Shown one piece after another: positions 1-8,501 of a DNA stretch of 64,000 bases (position 1 is its first letter; each line of letters begins with the position of its first letter). The DNA is from JAHQVI01 sp963749875. GTDB lineage: Bacteria; Pseudomonadota; Alphaproteobacteria; Rhizobiales; Rhodomicrobiaceae. Under the pieces are notes generated by a model, which searched no databases, was not told where the DNA came from, and worked only from the letters and a program-made list of their open reading frames with translations. A program made the translations under genes and the position numbers. The DNA lies in NCBI GenBank assembly GCA_963749875.1, contig CAVVOX010000008.1:62001-126000 (forward strand), read 5' to 3'.

Positions 1-477
1 CAATGGCCCTCCGTCATTTTGGCTAATGAGGCGAAGGTCGGCTATGTCGATCTGGTGGTCTCGGAGACCGGGCAAGCGGACGTGCCGGACTGGATGGTGC
101 TGTCGCTGCACCTCTATCTTCGCCCCACGCGCGGCGGAAGGGAGCCGGGAAACGATCTGAGCAGGACCACCCTCTGGGATGAAGGCTGCGGACAGCTGAG
201 CTGCGCCAGGCTCCTGGAATCGGTCTCACGGCATCTGGTGAACCTGATCCATCGCTGGTCGGAAGACGGTCTCAAGCCCATTCATGACCAATGGTGGGAA
301 CGTCTTTTTCCCAAAGCACAGCTCGCCGACGGTGCGCTGGCGGGAGACGACGACGGCTCGCTTCTCGGTCTCGATGAATCCGGCAATGCGCTGATCAAAT
401 CGGCTGCGGGAACGCGCGCCGTCGCCACCATGGACGCCTTGGAACGGCTGCGGACGCAGCGCGGTACCGGGTTATGA
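1..477 (+). CDS. Biotin/lipoate protein ligase-like protein (DUF4444 type), 5' end cut by the window
   Basis: The frame is open from base 1, so the gene starts outside the window; the TTG at 19 is only the first possible start inside it. About 158 residues remain. They read as the end of the cofactor-ligase fold (VPDWMVLSLHLYLRP) followed by a C-terminal module with HDQWWERLF and a GDDDGSLLGLDESGNALI strand pair, as I recall for the DUF4444 domain of biotin/lipoate ligase-like proteins. The substrate is unknown; by family it would attach lipoate, biotin or a related acyl group to a protein lysine. Its stop overlaps the next start (ATGA at 474), so the two genes are probably translated together. 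Confidence 0.6.
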   Translation, partial: QWPSVILANEAKVGYVDLVVSETGQADVPDWMVLSLHLYLRPTRGGREPGNDLSRTTLWDEGCGQLSCARLLESVSRHLVNLIHRWSEDGLKPIHDQWWERLFPKAQLADGALAGDDDGSLLGLDESGNALIKSAAGTRAVATMDALERLRTQRGTGL

Positions 478-953
478 AGTTCTTGAAAACCATCCGGTTC
501 GATCCTTCCGACACCCATGTCTTCGAGAATGCCGCCGGCACGGACGAATGGGCGATCCCCGGCGGCTTTGCGTTCGCCGGCCTCGCCGAGGATGCGATCA
601 CGGGCAAGCGCAAGCAGGCATTCAGCAACGGGTTCCTGTCACTGGAATCATTTGGGTGCTCGACATTCGTCTCCGTCGCCGATGTCTCCGCCGAACAGGT
701 CGAGGCGCTGACCAGCGGGCTCGCGCAATATTTCATCGATCATTGCGGCGCGCCCTCGCTCGCGGAAGCGACAAGGGCAGCAAGGTCCGAGGCCGATTTC
801 GTCCTGGAACTATGCCGAGACGCGCCGGTCAATTCGGTGTTCACCCTGCGGCGCTTTTTCGATGAGGCCGGCGAGGTCCGCGAAGAGTTCCGCATCGTCG
901 ATCCGCCGGGCGAAACGCTGCATACGCGCGTCTGGGACGTGGTTGAGGATTAG
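474..953 (+). CDS. DUF6505-family protein
   Basis: A soluble 159-residue protein with no signal peptide, membrane segment or obvious catalytic motif. It opens with MKFLKTIRFDPSDTHVFENA and ends in an acidic tail. I assign DUF6505 from the recalled gene order (ligase-like protein, DUF6505, DUF6352), not from a diagnostic motif. The start overlaps the stop of the upstream ligase and the gene ends 2 bases before the next ATG, so all three form one tight operon. Function is unknown; the context suggests a role in preparing or inserting a cofactor for a nearby redox enzyme. Confidence 0.6.
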   Translation: MKFLKTIRFDPSDTHVFENAAGTDEWAIPGGFAFAGLAEDAITGKRKQAFSNGFLSLESFGCSTFVSVADVSAEQVEALTSGLAQYFIDHCGAPSLAEATRAARSEADFVLELCRDAPVNSVFTLRRFFDEAGEVREEFRIVDPPGETLHTRVWDVVED

Positions 954-955
954 CG

Positions 956-1963
956 ATGGACTTCTGGAAATCGGCCGGTCTTCATCTCGTTACTCGCAAT
1001 GAAAACGGCTGGCTGCGCGTGACGCCGGACTATCTGCGCGCCTATTACACGCGGCCGGAAATCCACCCTGTCGCGGAGTCCTGTCCAGCGGAGCACGCCC
1101 TGTTCGAAAAGCTCATGACCGACCCGTTCGCGGCGGTGGCGCCGGGTGAGCTGGAGGCCATCCAGGACGAGGATGCGGCCGATAATTATCGGATCATCCT
1201 GCAGTTTCGCGACCATCTGGCGGCGCGCGGCACGATCGAGGAGGCCTATGCCTCCCTTTTCCAGGGCGAGCCGATTTTCATCCCGCCGATGTTCATCGAT
1301 CAGATGGTTCACCTGATCCTGCGCAGCATCTTAAGGGACGTGACCGATCCGATGCAGCTGCGCGCCGCCGAGCTGTTCTTTCGCGAGCAGGCGGTGACGG
1401 TCGGCGAGGATCAGCTGATGCTGGCGGACCAGGAAATTGTCGCCATGCGCTCGGAGGACGGCGGATTCGGCGCGCTTGGCCAACTACTGGCCGAGGCGAA
1501 CGCCCCGATACGCGACGTCACACTGGATGTGCTGACCGAGGAGAACCAGGGGCTCTATTGGGAGCGTTCGGACCGTTTCGATATGGCCGTCGATTTCCGC
1601 TTCACCCAGCCGGTGCCGGATGCGCTCGGCCGTGTGATCGAAGCCTGGATTGCGCATTTCCTTCATGTCGAGACCCGCGTCCAGGCCATGCAATCGATCC
1701 GCGACGAACAGTGGTCCTGGCACATTGGCTGCGATGCCGAATCGAGCCGCATTCTGAACGCGCTCTACGATGGCGAGGACGTTTCGGAAGACGATCTCTA
1801 CAAGATCATCGGGCTCTATCGCCTGGAGTTTCTGGACCCGCAGGACGCTATGGACTCGCTCCGCGGTAAGCCGATATATTTGGGCTTGGCGATGAATGAC
1901 GAGAGAAGACTCATATTCAAGCCTCAGAACCTGCTGACAAATCTGCCCGTTCGGCGGGATTGA
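956..1963 (+). CDS. DUF6352-family protein
   Basis: A soluble 335-residue protein. It starts MDFWKSAGLHL, has a helical middle, and carries the stretch VLTEENQGLYWERSDRFDMA followed by helices ending near WIAHFLHVETRV. There are no signal peptide, transmembrane segments or cofactor-binding cysteines. DUF6352 is assigned from overall appearance and from its place in the ligase-DUF6505-DUF6352 order. The ATG lies 2 bases after the upstream stop, so it is probably translationally coupled. No function can be given from sequence; the constant neighbourhood with Fe-S and DUF3305/DUF3306 genes points to a shared assembly role. Confidence 0.6.
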   Translation: MDFWKSAGLHLVTRNENGWLRVTPDYLRAYYTRPEIHPVAESCPAEHALFEKLMTDPFAAVAPGELEAIQDEDAADNYRIILQFRDHLAARGTIEEAYASLFQGEPIFIPPMFIDQMVHLILRSILRDVTDPMQLRAAELFFREQAVTVGEDQLMLADQEIVAMRSEDGGFGALGQLLAEANAPIRDVTLDVLTEENQGLYWERSDRFDMAVDFRFTQPVPDALGRVIEAWIAHFLHVETRVQAMQSIRDEQWSWHIGCDAESSRILNALYDGEDVSEDDLYKIIGLYRLEFLDPQDAMDSLRGKPIYLGLAMNDERRLIFKPQNLLTNLPVRRD

Positions 1964-1988
1964 GAACGACACCGGGAGGAAAACAACG

Positions 1989-2315
1989 ATGGCAGCGGCA
2001 AGCGCACCAAGAAGCTTTGCGGACACGATTTTTGCCCGGCTGATCGCCCTGGCGATCGCGGTCCTGATCGCCATCATCTTTTATGCTTATTGGGTGGACG
2101 ATATGCGCGCCCTGTTCGCCGCGGACAAGCAGGAGATCCCGATCCTTGCCGAGCAGCCACAGGTGAACGAAGCCAATACGGGCCTGCAAAATTGCCTGGC
2201 TGAGCGCGTCGGCGACGTCGACAAGATGAAGGCGGAAGGCGTGATCAACGACGCCCAATATGCAAACTTCCGCCGGCACGCGGAAGAGCTCTGCCGGGCG
2301 CAGCATCCGAATTGA
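1989..2315 (+). CDS. Small single-pass membrane protein
   Basis: 108 residues. One hydrophobic segment at about residues 17-36 (LIALAIAVLIAIIFYAYWV) is followed by a roughly 70-residue soluble tail containing two cysteines (NCLAERVG and EELCRAQHPN). The layout suggests an inner-membrane anchor with a periplasmic domain that could form a disulfide. A good ribosome binding site (GGGAGGAAAACA) precedes the ATG. It is the last gene of the rightward operon that starts at the window edge and converges on the Fe-S protein gene. I do not recognise the family. Confidence 0.65.
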   Translation: MAAASAPRSFADTIFARLIALAIAVLIAIIFYAYWVDDMRALFAADKQEIPILAEQPQVNEANTGLQNCLAERVGDVDKMKAEGVINDAQYANFRRHAEELCRAQHPN

Positions 2316-2328
2316 TCGGGAGAGGACG

Positions 2329-4374
2329 TCAGTCCTCCATCAGAAAATCATCGGCGGTGAGGCCTTTCTCTCTCGCCGTCAGATAATCCTGCGTCGTTCG
2401 CACTTTCGGGCGGGTCCCCATGGCGAACGGATCGTCCTTGCTGTTGGCCATTTCCACGATCCGGCAATCTTCGCACATCTGGATCAGCCGGGCGCGGGAG
2501 CTGTCCGCGTACATGGAATGCTTGCCGGCAAGCTGGCTCGTGATCCGGTCGATCGTCGATCTTGTCGCGAAGGGCTTGCCGCAGACGATGCAGTCGAAGG
2601 GGATCTCCTCGTAGAGCGTAATGGGCTGCATGGCCGCCGGCGTGAAATTCAGCCGGGGCTCCAGGCTCAAGGCGTTCTCCGGACAGGTCTTCACGCAAAG
2701 GCCGCATTGGACACACGCGCTTTCGGTGAAGCGCAGCTTCGGCTCGCCCGGCGTATCCATGATGGCCGAGGTCGGGCAGGCGGATGCGCACGACATGCAG
2801 AGCGTGCAGGCGGCCTGGTCGATCGCGACCCGTCCATAAGGCGCCTTCGCCGGCAGGTCGATAATGTCCGGCTTCTGAGGCGCGTGCTCATGAAGTCGGG
2901 CAAAGGCCATGCGCGCAATGTCGCGCTTCGAACCGACCGCGGTAAAGCCGCCCTCCGGCATCGGCGTGCGCGGTACGGGAGACCAGAGCGCCGCTTCCGC
3001 TTGCTCGGGATCGGCCTCGGCGACCGCCTCGATGCGCGGCTCCTCGCCAAATCCGAGCGCGGACGTCACATGGTTGGCGAGCGTGATCTCCGCCTTCAGA
3101 CCGTCCAGCTCCTCGGCATTGTTCGGATTGGCCAGAAAGACGATGCGCCGCACGCCGCTGGCAAGGAGCGCCGCCATTTCCACATGGCCGACCGAGGTGA
3201 CGGCATGCATCGAAACGGGAAGCATATTGGCGGGCAAGCCGCGGCCGAAGCGGGCCATGGCCGCGATGAGTTCGTGGCCGAATGTCGCATCGTGCATGAG
3301 CAGAACTGGCGTCTTGCCGCCCGCTTCCGCATAGGCTTGCACGAGGGTTTGCGCCTTGCCGATCGTGTCCACGCGCCGCGGATAGCGATAGGCGATGGCG
3401 CCGGTCGGGCAGACCGCATGACAGGAGCCGCAGCCGCCGCATATGCCGCTGTCGATCGCGACATAATCGCCCGCTTCGCCGATCGCTCCGGCCGGACAGA
3501 CGTCGAGACATTTGGAGCAGCCGGTGATCTTGGAGCGCGCATGCGCGCAGATGTCCCGGTTGTAATCGACATAGAGGGGCTTTTCGAATTCGCCGACCAT
3601 GTCGGAAAGCTCCAGAACCGCCCGCAGCGCGGCCGCCGGATCGCCCGGGTCGACGCGCTTATAGCCGTCCCGGTGCTTATGGCCGGTCACCAGCGGCGTC
3701 CTGCCGGACAGATCCAGGATCAGGCTGCATTCGGACTTCGCCCCGTCGCGGGCCATGACGAATTTGGGCGCCTCGCGCGATGAGGGCGTCAGCGGCGCAT
3801 AGTTGTTCACCGTGATCGAGAACGCGCCGAATGAGCCCTCCACCTTCGCAATGTCGCCCCGGTAAATCGGAATGTCCGCCACGGAAGGCAGCACGAAATC
3901 TTCGTCATCCGAGAGCAGCAGCGTCACCGAAAGCTTGCCCGAAAGGAGCTTGGCAAGCTCCAGCGCCTGCTGGCCGGAGCCGTAAACGAGACACATGCCG
4001 TCGGACTCGATGGCCTTGAGTTGCGCCGGCTTTGCCTCATAGGTGGCCGTTTTGAGCAGGGCGGCAATCTTCGGGGTCGCCCGATCGGCCTCGGCGGACC
4101 AGCCCGCCGTCTCACGGATGTTGATGAAATGAACGGCCTCGCCCTTGCCTTGCTCGTCCGCGACCTCCTGAAATAGCGGCGCTTCCTGCGTGCATGCGAC
4201 GAGAAGCTCGTCGCCCGCGCCGATCGCCTGTTCGAAATTGCTGAGCTGTGAGCGGCACAGTTGCGTATAAATGGACCCGATATCCTGTCCAGTTGCAGCG
4301 GACAGCTTGGCCGCGTCGAGCGGCATCGTCTTCTCGCAGTTGCACACCAAACAGGTGCGGCATTCCTGCTTCAT
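2329..4374 (-). CDS. Multi-cluster 4Fe-4S ferredoxin-domain protein
   Basis: 681 residues, cytoplasmic, rich in cysteine motifs. The N-terminus has CRTCLVCNC. A ferredoxin pair in the middle (about residues 275-325) carries GCSKCLDVCP and CGGCGSCHAVCP. A second pair lies near residues 523-566 (CTLCMSCASACP and CVQCGLCVKTCP). The C-terminus has CIVCGKPF (about 595) and CEDCR (about 634), which look like a zinc-ribbon-type site. This predicts four 4Fe-4S clusters. Proteins of this architecture lie beside DUF3305/DUF3306 and formate dehydrogenase genes in alphaproteobacteria, suggesting electron transfer or sulfur/metal handling for that enzyme. The gene is divergent from the DUF3305 gene and convergent with the upstream operon. 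Confidence 0.8.
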   Translation of the reverse strand: MKQECRTCLVCNCEKTMPLDAAKLSAATGQDIGSIYTQLCRSQLSNFEQAIGAGDELLVACTQEAPLFQEVADEQGKGEAVHFINIRETAGWSAEADRATPKIAALLKTATYEAKPAQLKAIESDGMCLVYGSGQQALELAKLLSGKLSVTLLLSDDEDFVLPSVADIPIYRGDIAKVEGSFGAFSITVNNYAPLTPSSREAPKFVMARDGAKSECSLILDLSGRTPLVTGHKHRDGYKRVDPGDPAAALRAVLELSDMVGEFEKPLYVDYNRDICAHARSKITGCSKCLDVCPAGAIGEAGDYVAIDSGICGGCGSCHAVCPTGAIAYRYPRRVDTIGKAQTLVQAYAEAGGKTPVLLMHDATFGHELIAAMARFGRGLPANMLPVSMHAVTSVGHVEMAALLASGVRRIVFLANPNNAEELDGLKAEITLANHVTSALGFGEEPRIEAVAEADPEQAEAALWSPVPRTPMPEGGFTAVGSKRDIARMAFARLHEHAPQKPDIIDLPAKAPYGRVAIDQAACTLCMSCASACPTSAIMDTPGEPKLRFTESACVQCGLCVKTCPENALSLEPRLNFTPAAMQPITLYEEIPFDCIVCGKPFATRSTIDRITSQLAGKHSMYADSSRARLIQMCEDCRIVEMANSKDDPFAMGTRPKVRTTQDYLTAREKGLTADDFLMED

Positions 4375-4530
4375 TCTTGTTATTCTCCCAGAACTTTAAA
4401 TTCACTATAATTCTAAGCGGCGGGCCGTCCGCTTGTACAGACGTTTGTCGCCGCCTAAGGGAATGCTTGGATTTCCCATAATTTTGCGTAGGCTGGCGTA
4501 TGACCGTTTTCCTGACGGTCGGGAGGTGCC

Positions 4531-5067
4531 TTGAATACGATCAAAAGCCGGGAAATTTCGGTTCCACTGGGAATCGTTGTTGAGAAGCGCAAATCGACCC
4601 ACCCTTGGGGTGACTGGATCTGGAAGCCGGTGGCGGTTTTCATGAATGCCGCCGAAGGGGTGACGTGGGTTGAGCTGATGCGCGGCGAGGACTATGTGCG
4701 ATATCATGCCGCGACCTTGCCGTTGACACTCCACCGAAAGGATACCGAGGCGCTGCGTTTCAATCTGATGCTCGACGAGCCGGAGCTATACGTCGTTTTG
4801 GAGGAAAGCGGCGACCCGGACTCCGATTTTCCCTATGAGCCGCATGCGGTGACCGCCTCGTCCTATAAGTCGCAGGATTTCAACGATGCCGGCGACGATA
4901 TTATCGAGAAGGTGGCCATGCCCGAGGGGATTGCGGTTCTCATTCAGGCCTTTGTCGAAGAGCATCACGTCGAAGAGGAATTCAAGAAAAGACGGCGGGA
5001 CAAAGTGGATCTGGGGGAGCAGAAATTTGGCAAGACGCCGATCTTCGCGCCGCGCACCCGCCAGTAA
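4531..5067 (+). CDS. DUF3305 domain protein
   Basis: 178 residues. The TTG start is chosen because GGGAGG lies 5 bases upstream and the protein aligns from there. The DUF3305 core is visible as IPLGIVVEKRKS-like and HPWGDWIWKPVAVF segments, then a WVELMRGEDYVRYHA strand region. The last 30 residues are basic (EEEFKKRRRDKVDLGE). No membrane segment is present. The domain is typically found next to DUF3306 and formate dehydrogenase accessory genes; its biochemical role is unknown. DUF3306 follows after 8 bases, giving a two-gene operon divergent from the Fe-S protein. Confidence 0.8.
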   Translation: MNTIKSREISVPLGIVVEKRKSTHPWGDWIWKPVAVFMNAAEGVTWVELMRGEDYVRYHAATLPLTLHRKDTEALRFNLMLDEPELYVVLEESGDPDSDFPYEPHAVTASSYKSQDFNDAGDDIIEKVAMPEGIAVLIQAFVEEHHVEEEFKKRRRDKVDLGEQKFGKTPIFAPRTRQ

Positions 5068-5075
5068 GGTGAATC

Positions 5076-5786
5076 ATGTCCGAACCGGAAGACGAACAAT
5101 TCCTGTCACGCTGGTCACGGCGCAAATTGGCGGCGCGCACGCCGGAAGCGAAGGAGCCGGAATCGGACGAGACGCGCGAGGCGTCGGAAGACGCTGAGGG
5201 CACGGAACGCGACGCGGAGGCCGTCGCGGCGCGCGAAGCCGAATTGCGCGCAAACCGCGAGGCGGCCGAGGCCGTCGATCTGCAGACGATTAATGAAGAC
5301 AGCGATTTCTCGGTCTTCATGAAAGAAGGGGTCCCTCATCTGCTGCGCCGGCGAGCCATGGCCGCCCTGTGGCGGTCCAGCCCCGTCTTTGCCAATCTGG
5401 ACCGGCTGGTCGATTATGATGACGATTTCGGCAGTCCCGATCTGGTGATGAAGACGCTTCAATCGGGATGGCAGGTCGGCCGGGGCTATTTGAAGGATGA
5501 GCCCGGCGGGAAGGCCGCTCCGGACGAGGCTGCGTCCGACAGTGACGCTCCCGCTCCCGTCGATGCCGCGGATGATCCCGCGTCGCAGGAGCCTGCGGGC
5601 GAGATCGATGCGGCTGCATCGGCAGACGAGGCCGTTCACGGCTCCGCAACGGAGCTGGAGCCCGTCGCAAAGGCAGACGCCGATGCCCCAATTCCGGATG
5701 AAGAGACTGGTGAAGATCAGGAGGCCGAGCAGCCCATGCCGCGCGTATCGCTTCGCCGCCGCCTGATGCTGGACAGCGGCAGCTAA
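5076..5786 (+). CDS. DUF3306 domain protein
   Basis: 236 residues. The N-terminus (FLSRWSRRKLAAR) and the segment FSVFMKEGVPHLLRRRAMAALWRSSPVFANLD are what I associate with DUF3306. The last 90 residues are an acidic Ala/Asp/Glu-rich tail, probably disordered, ending in a basic RVSLRRRLML patch. It lies directly after DUF3305 and probably acts with it. In related genomes the cluster continues into TorD-like chaperone and formate dehydrogenase genes; here that continuation is absent, and an insertion sequence begins 120 bases downstream. Confidence 0.75.
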   Translation: MSEPEDEQFLSRWSRRKLAARTPEAKEPESDETREASEDAEGTERDAEAVAAREAELRANREAAEAVDLQTINEDSDFSVFMKEGVPHLLRRRAMAALWRSSPVFANLDRLVDYDDDFGSPDLVMKTLQSGWQVGRGYLKDEPGGKAAPDEAASDSDAPAPVDAADDPASQEPAGEIDAAASADEAVHGSATELEPVAKADADAPIPDEETGEDQEAEQPMPRVSLRRRLMLDSGS

Positions 5787-5910
5787 AGCGACTTTGCGCC
5801 CCTACTGCACTGACGCATTCACTTGGTTCATGCGCCAGCCCACGAGCTCTTTGTTTATGCATCGATTTTACCAAACTCCGGCGTAGCCTCCGTTTGGATC
5901 GATGCACTAG

Positions 5911-6751
5911 AGCCCGTGGACAATCACCTGAGTGCAATGACAATAGCGGCGAGATTGATCGTCGCTTTATAGCTCAGTTCAGTTTTGTCATATCGCGTAT
6001 TCACAGCTCGAAAGTCCTTGATTTTGCTAAAGTAATTTTCAATGAGGTGGCGCCACCGATATTTCACCCGATCATGAGGAATGACCTGTTTCCGATCCGC
6101 TTTTGACGGGATAACCGCCTCCGCCCCGCGTCTCTCAAGGTCCTCCCTTATGCTGTTATTGTCGAAGGCTTTGTCGCCGAGCAGGGCTTCAAACGCCAAA
6201 TCGTCAATGAGATCCGGCACGCCGACGCTGTCGTGGCGCTGCCCAGGCCACAAGGAAAAGCGCACGAGATTGGCCAATGCATCGACCAGCGCCAAAATCT
6301 TCGTTGTCAGGCCACCTTTCGATCGACCGATGGCCTGATTGAGAGTCCCCCTTTTGCACCGCTCGCCTTCTGATGCACACTGACGATCGTTCCGTCGATA
6401 AGGATGTATTCGAAGTCTGGATCTCCGGACAAAACTCTGAAAACGCGATCAAAAACGCCAGCCGCCGCCCAACGGCGGAAACGCCGGAATATGCTGTTCC
6501 AGGAACCAAAACCAGACGGCAAATCTCGCCAGGGCGCGCCGGTACGTACACGCCATAACACGGCTTCGAGAAAAAGCCGATTATCCTTGGCTGTCACACC
6601 GCAATCGCTCGCCTTACCGGGCAGGAGCGGCGCGATAATCGTCCATTGAGAATCCGATAGCACAAAGCGTTCCGACCGCATTCAAATCTCCCAAAAGGAA
6701 GTTTGAATCACTGTTCGAGGGAAATGAGAATCCCATAATTGTCCACGGGCT
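5911..6751 (-). mobile_element. Complete IS5-family element (IS427-like group)
   Basis: An 841-bp element flanked on each side by CTAG (5907-5910 and 6752-6755), which I read as the target duplication. The inner ends form an inverted repeat (AGCCCGTGGACAAT at 5911-5924 and its complement at 6738-6751). It encodes a two-frame transposase on the minus strand. Size, ends, CTAG target and frameshift layout all fit the IS427-type group of IS5. It lies just after DUF3306 and at the edge of a second, older IS5-type remnant. Confidence 0.85.
5924..6681 (-). CDS. IS5-family transposase made by -1 frameshift
   Basis: The first frame (6681-6307) encodes the N-terminal half (RFVLSDSQWTIIAPLLPG, WRVRTGAPWRDLP, then ILIDGTIVSVHQKASGAKGG). 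The second frame (ending at 5924) encodes the rest (LALVDALANLVRF, LLGDKAFDNNSI, WRHLIENYFSKIKDFR). The join is at AAAAGGGGG (complement of 6347-6355): a -1 shift there gives GAKGGTLNQAIGRSKGGL, the continuation expected for this group. This is therefore most likely programmed frameshifting, not decay. The catalytic DDE residues fall in LIDGT, GDKAFD and the ENYFSKIK helix. Probably functional. Confidence 0.8.
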
Positions 6752-6837
6752 CTAGCGGGCCGCTGAAAAAGTATCGGATGCGGAATGGCATTCCCTTTGT
6801 GGGTTTGGGAAATCGTTCTGCCGGGCTCAGCGGCAGA

Positions 6838-7833
6838 TCATTCGGCGAGCAGTTTTGGCAATCGGGCGAGATTATATCCCGCCACTGCGAAGGTGAACTG
6901 GGCACCGACGCGCTCTGCGCCGCGCCGCATCGTCTTGGCAATAGGGCCGACCGTCTTGCTCCAGCCGAACACCTCCTCGATCCGTTTACGGATACGTTGG
7001 CTCACCGCACATCCGGCGTGTCGCGTGGTGCGGCCGTCGATCGCCGAGCCCTTGTTTTTCGCCGCCACATGCGGTGTCACGTTCATGGACCGCAATTCGT
7101 TGACAAAATCCTCTGCGTCATAGCCTTTGTCGGCCGCCAGCGTGATGCGCCCAGGACGGTCGGCGCGTGGTTCGATCAGGGCGAGCGCGGCTTCCCGCTC
7201 GGCATGGCCATCAGCCTCGGTGAGACAGGCATCGACCACGAGGCCCTTGCGGTTCTCCATTAGCGCATGCCCCATAAAACAGAGCCTGGCTTCCTTACCC
7301 TTGCCCTTGCGATAAAGAAGGGCTTCGGGATCGGTGAGTGAGGCATGTGTTGCGTTTGAACGCTTCTGACCGTGGAAATCGATCGCAGCATTGCGGCCCG
7401 TGTCCGAAGTCTCAGCAGCCGGGCTTTCGGGCGCACCGCCCTTCTGGCCCGTGTCGACAGCGGCCGACAGCTTGGCAGCGGGGGCGCTGTCGTCCTGGTC
7501 CGGCCCTGCGCCACAGCCGGCCGGCGGCTCGGTGTCCGCCGCAGCCTTGGGCTGAAAGCTCTTCATTTGTGAAGCTTCATGCTGAACATTCAGCTATATC
7601 GATGCCCAGGCTTCGATAAGCGTGCCGTCCACGGAGAAATGCTCGTCTGACAGCAGCGGCGCCACCGCCTTGTCCGCCAGGATCGCGGCAAGGAATTTGC
7701 GTGCAATATCCGTGGTCAGCAGCCGGTCGCGATTCTGGCTGAATACGGTCGGCACCCACACCGGATCGTCAATGCTCAGGCCGACGAACCAGCGGAATAG
7801 CATGTTGTACTGCATCTGCTCTATCAACTGACG
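6838..7833 (-). pseudogene. Truncated IS5-family transposase, different subgroup
   Basis: Read on the minus strand from about 7833, the product begins abruptly at RQLIEQMQYNMLFRWFVGL, so roughly the first 70-80 residues are missing. It runs through LLSDEHFSVDGTLIEAWAS, then meets an in-frame TAG near 7594. After about 33 bases it resumes in the same frame as MKSFQPK and continues through GHALMENRKGLVVDACLTEA, AADKGYDAEDFVNEL and RKRIEEVFGWSKTVG to a normal end. The missing N-terminus lies where the IS481-type gene begins. The far end near 6757 (GGGCCGCTGAAAAAGTA) looks like its original terminus. Inactive. Confidence 0.85.
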
Positions 7834-8415
7834 ACATCCAAGATCCGGGCCTACATTCAAAGCAGCACGGCTTCGGTCGCCGAACTCGTTGCTGAGCTGG
7901 GCGTCAGCGAAAGAACTATCCGGCGCTGGCGCAGCCGTACCACAACGGCGGATCGCTCGCACCGGCCTAAGCGCATGAGCATCTCGCTCACACCGACGGA
8001 AGAGGAACTGGTTTGCGAGTTGCGCACCGCGCTGGATCTGCCGCTCGATGATATCGTCGAGGTCATGCGCCGTTGCGTGAATAACAAGCTCTCCCGCAGC
8101 GCCATCCATCGCTGTCTCCAGCGCCATGGCATCAGCCGCAGATCCAAACCGGTCAAACCTGCGATGGGCCGATTTGAGGACGCCAGGATCGGTTTCATCC
8201 ATATGGATCTCAAGCACTTGCCGGCTCTTGAAAAGCGTAAAAGCTATGCTTTCGTCGCCATCGATCGCGCCACGCGCTACGTCTATCTTGAGATCCATCC
8301 CCGACGCGATGGCAAAACAGCCGCCGCTTTTCTGAAGCGCTTCCTGGCTCACTTCCCCAGCCAGGTTCATACTATTCTCACTGACAACGGCTCCGAGTTC
8401 ACTGACCGCTCCGCC
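7828..8415 (+). pseudogene. IS481-type transposase, N-terminal part
   Basis: The frame shows a helix-turn-helix start (IRAYIQSSTASVAELVAELG, then VSERTIRRWRSRT). The integrase core follows with IGFIHMDLKHLPALEKRKSY and AFVAIDRATRYVYLEIHPRR, and ends at ILTDNGSEFTDRSA with the second catalytic Asp. At 8416 the reading is broken by an IS110/IS1111-type element and resumes at 9821. The extreme N-terminus is fused to the truncated IS5 transposase, so no native start is evident. Both disruptions make it inactive. Confidence 0.85.
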
Positions 8416-8501
8416 GCTTCGCTGATGGCGTGGACGCCCCCTCACGGCATCGCAATGTGCCAAGGTGGCGGAGTTCATCATGCCACAAGGAGGGGACGTC
8501 C

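Noticed and set aside
2260..3783. Long plus-strand frame (507 codons)
   Set aside because: Shadow of the 4Fe-4S protein gene on the other strand; Arg/His-rich product without homology.
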